From an uncultured Eubacteriales bacterium (GTDB taxonomy: Bacteria > Bacillota > Clostridia > Oscillospirales > Acutalibacteraceae): a stretch of 5,777 bases of DNA. The stretch is from assembly GCA_900320235.1 (NCBI GenBank), contig ONRO01000154.1, positions 1 through 5,777 on the forward strand, given 5' to 3'. The notes below the pieces were generated by a model that worked only from the letters and a program-made list of their open reading frames with translations, was not told the origin of the DNA and did not search any database. Position 1 is the first letter of the stretch, and the number at the start of each line of letters is the position of its first letter. A program made the position numbers and the translations under genes. This document shows positions 4,427 through 5,777 of the stretch, in pieces.

Positions 4427-5777
4427 ATGGGCATGAATGCCATTAAAATAACAGCAGTATTATCTGCTGCTGCGTTGTCGCTTTGTCTGATGACTGAATG
4501 TAAGGTTCAGGCAAAGAATATCGTAGATAACGGTGATTTTAAATATGTAATCTCCGATGACGGCAAAAGCGCAGAAATTATTAGTTATGTTGGTCAGAGC
4601 CTTTATGTTTCGGTGCCTGATGAGGTAAATAACTGTGCAGTGGTGTCAATCGGAGCAGCTGCATTCAAGGATAATCAGAAGCTCAAGGAGCTTGAAATAT
4701 CCGGATCAATTAAGTCGATCGATACAGCAGCGTTTTCCGGCTGCAGCTCACTAAGCAAAGTTCATATTTCCGGCAGTGTAAAAAATGTTGGTGAATCTGC
4801 ATTTTCCAACTGCAGTTCACTGAAGGAGCTTAGTCTTGATGACGGAATATTATCAATAGGAAAATTTGCTTTTGCAGATTGTACTTCACTTGAAAAGGCA
4901 GTAATACCTAATAGTGTTGATCAGATCGGTGATTATGCTTTTGTTAACTGTACAAAATTATCGAGTCCTCAGATACCAAAATCTCTGAGATACTTCGGGG
5001 GATATGCTCTTGAAAATACAAAATGGATGAGTAATCAGAAAGGCGACTTTGTCACCATTGGTGATGGTATTCTGATAAAATACATAGGAAAATCAGAAAT
5101 AAAGAGTATTCCGGACAGTATCAAAACAGTCGGAAGTTATGCATTTGCCGGCAATAAAAATTTGAAAAATGTAATGATACCAAGTTCAGTCAATGTAGTT
5201 CAGAATTCTGCTTTTGAGGGCTGTGAGAAGCTTGAAAACATATATATGCCGGCTTCAGTTGAGAAGCTTGGTCAGAGAGCTTTCTATGGCTGTAAATCAT
5301 TGAAAAAAATAGACCTGACAGAAAGAATGAGCGTAATAGAAAATTATTGCTTTTCTAAAAGCGGACTGGAGGAGATCAGGATTCCGAAAAACGTCACATC
5401 AATAAATAAAGCTGCATTCGAGAGCTGTAAATCACTGCGAAATGTAATGATTGGTGACGGGGTGAAAAAAATCTGTGAAGCATCCTTTAAGGATTGCACA
5501 AGCTTGAAGAGAATTGTATTTCCTAAAAATGTAACTGTCATTGAAAAAGATGCATTTTCAGGTTGCAAAAATCTAATAAGAGCTGAATTCAACGGTGATG
5601 TTGTTATAAGCGATAATGCATTCGGTGATTGTGTAAATATGGGTGAGGCTGTTTTTTACAGTAACCCAAAGGATCTACTTGACAATGCATTCAATCAGGT
5701 ACCAAAGCTTGTAATTTACAGTGAAAATAATCTTTATCTTGATGAGTATGCGCAGCGAAACAGTAAAAAAAGCGATA
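4427..5777 (+). CDS. Secreted BspA-like leucine-rich-repeat protein, 3' end beyond window
   Basis: The frame is open to the window edge, so at least 450 residues are seen. AGAGGAG (4413-4419) is 7 bases before the ATG at 4427 and 4 before another at 4424; 4427 has the better spacing. Residues 1-29 look like a Sec signal peptide: a hydrophobic core at 8-22 and likely cleavage after VQA. No proper lipobox surrounds the cysteines at 20 and 25. An N-cap (about 36-60) precedes about 15 repeats of roughly 23 residues, pattern IPxSVxxIGxxAFxxCxxLxxV, the LRR_5 / BspA type. The array is interrupted at about 200-222 by a Trp-led insert (W200 to YIG). The array closes near LVIYSENNLYLDEYAQ (428-443), which resembles the usual end of the LRR domain. 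Such proteins are exported and act in adhesion or substrate contact. In ruminococci some also carry a dockerin or other anchoring module, but here any C-terminal module is out of view. The long structured leader suggests post-transcriptional control. Confidence 0.9.
   Translation, partial: MGMNAIKITAVLSAAALSLCLMTECKVQAKNIVDNGDFKYVISDDGKSAEIISYVGQSLYVSVPDEVNNCAVVSIGAAAFKDNQKLKELEISGSIKSIDTAAFSGCSSLSKVHISGSVKNVGESAFSNCSSLKELSLDDGILSIGKFAFADCTSLEKAVIPNSVDQIGDYAFVNCTKLSSPQIPKSLRYFGGYALENTKWMSNQKGDFVTIGDGILIKYIGKSEIKSIPDSIKTVGSYAFAGNKNLKNVMIPSSVNVVQNSAFEGCEKLENIYMPASVEKLGQRAFYGCKSLKKIDLTERMSVIENYCFSKSGLEEIRIPKNVTSINKAAFESCKSLRNVMIGDGVKKICEASFKDCTSLKRIVFPKNVTVIEKDAFSGCKNLIRAEFNGDVVISDNAFGDCVNMGEAVFYSNPKDLLDNAFNQVPKLVIYSENNLYLDEYAQRNSKKSD

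Noticed and set aside
5344..5592. Minus-strand open frame inside the LRR gene
   Set aside because: It is antisense to a repeat-rich coding sequence, has no supporting start signal, and no family resemblance was seen.

Overview
The window looks like a fermentative, low-GC anaerobic Firmicute, most likely a Ruminococcus-type gut or rumen clostridium. The reasons are an electron-bifurcating NfnAB pair, strong AGGAGG-type ribosome binding sites, AT-rich intergenic DNA, an AraC-type regulator of clostridial style, and a secreted BspA-like leucine-rich-repeat protein. That protein carries an internal Trp-led insert like those I remember from ruminococcal cell-surface proteins. The species assignment is inference.

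Left part, minus strand (1-2500): a promoter near 2472-2500 drives a two-gene operon, nfnA (2368-1526) then nfnB (1523-126). Together they encode the NADH-dependent reduced ferredoxin:NADP+ oxidoreductase. The operon ends in a strong rho-independent terminator (83-117). Directly downstream of the terminator's T-tract, the last 82 bases of the window match the 5' end of a bacterial group II intron on the same strand. The position behind a terminator is the classic target of class C introns.

Middle (2369-2986): an AT-rich divergent intergenic region. It holds the nfn promoter and leader with a perfect odd-centred palindrome, an 11-bp tandem repeat, an AT-only palindrome and candidate promoters for the plus-strand regulator gene. 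The regulator (2987-3880) has an N-terminal cupin sensor and a C-terminal double helix-turn-helix. Its likely start lies 30 codons inside the longest open frame.

Right part (3881-5777): about 350 bases of AT-rich DNA without a convincing gene. A candidate promoter follows, then a GC-rich block (4247-4401) that folds into a long imperfect helix with a 10-bp internal hairpin and two further hairpins. This block sits in the leader of a secreted leucine-rich-repeat protein gene that starts at 4427 and runs off the right edge. I could not match the RNA-like block to a riboswitch or ribozyme family. It is the most interesting unexplained signal here.

Functionally, NfnAB balances NADH, NADPH and ferredoxin in fermentation. 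The AraC protein may control a nearby or distant uptake or degradation gene. The LRR protein is an exported surface or adhesion-type protein. Nothing in the sequence shows that the three units work together.
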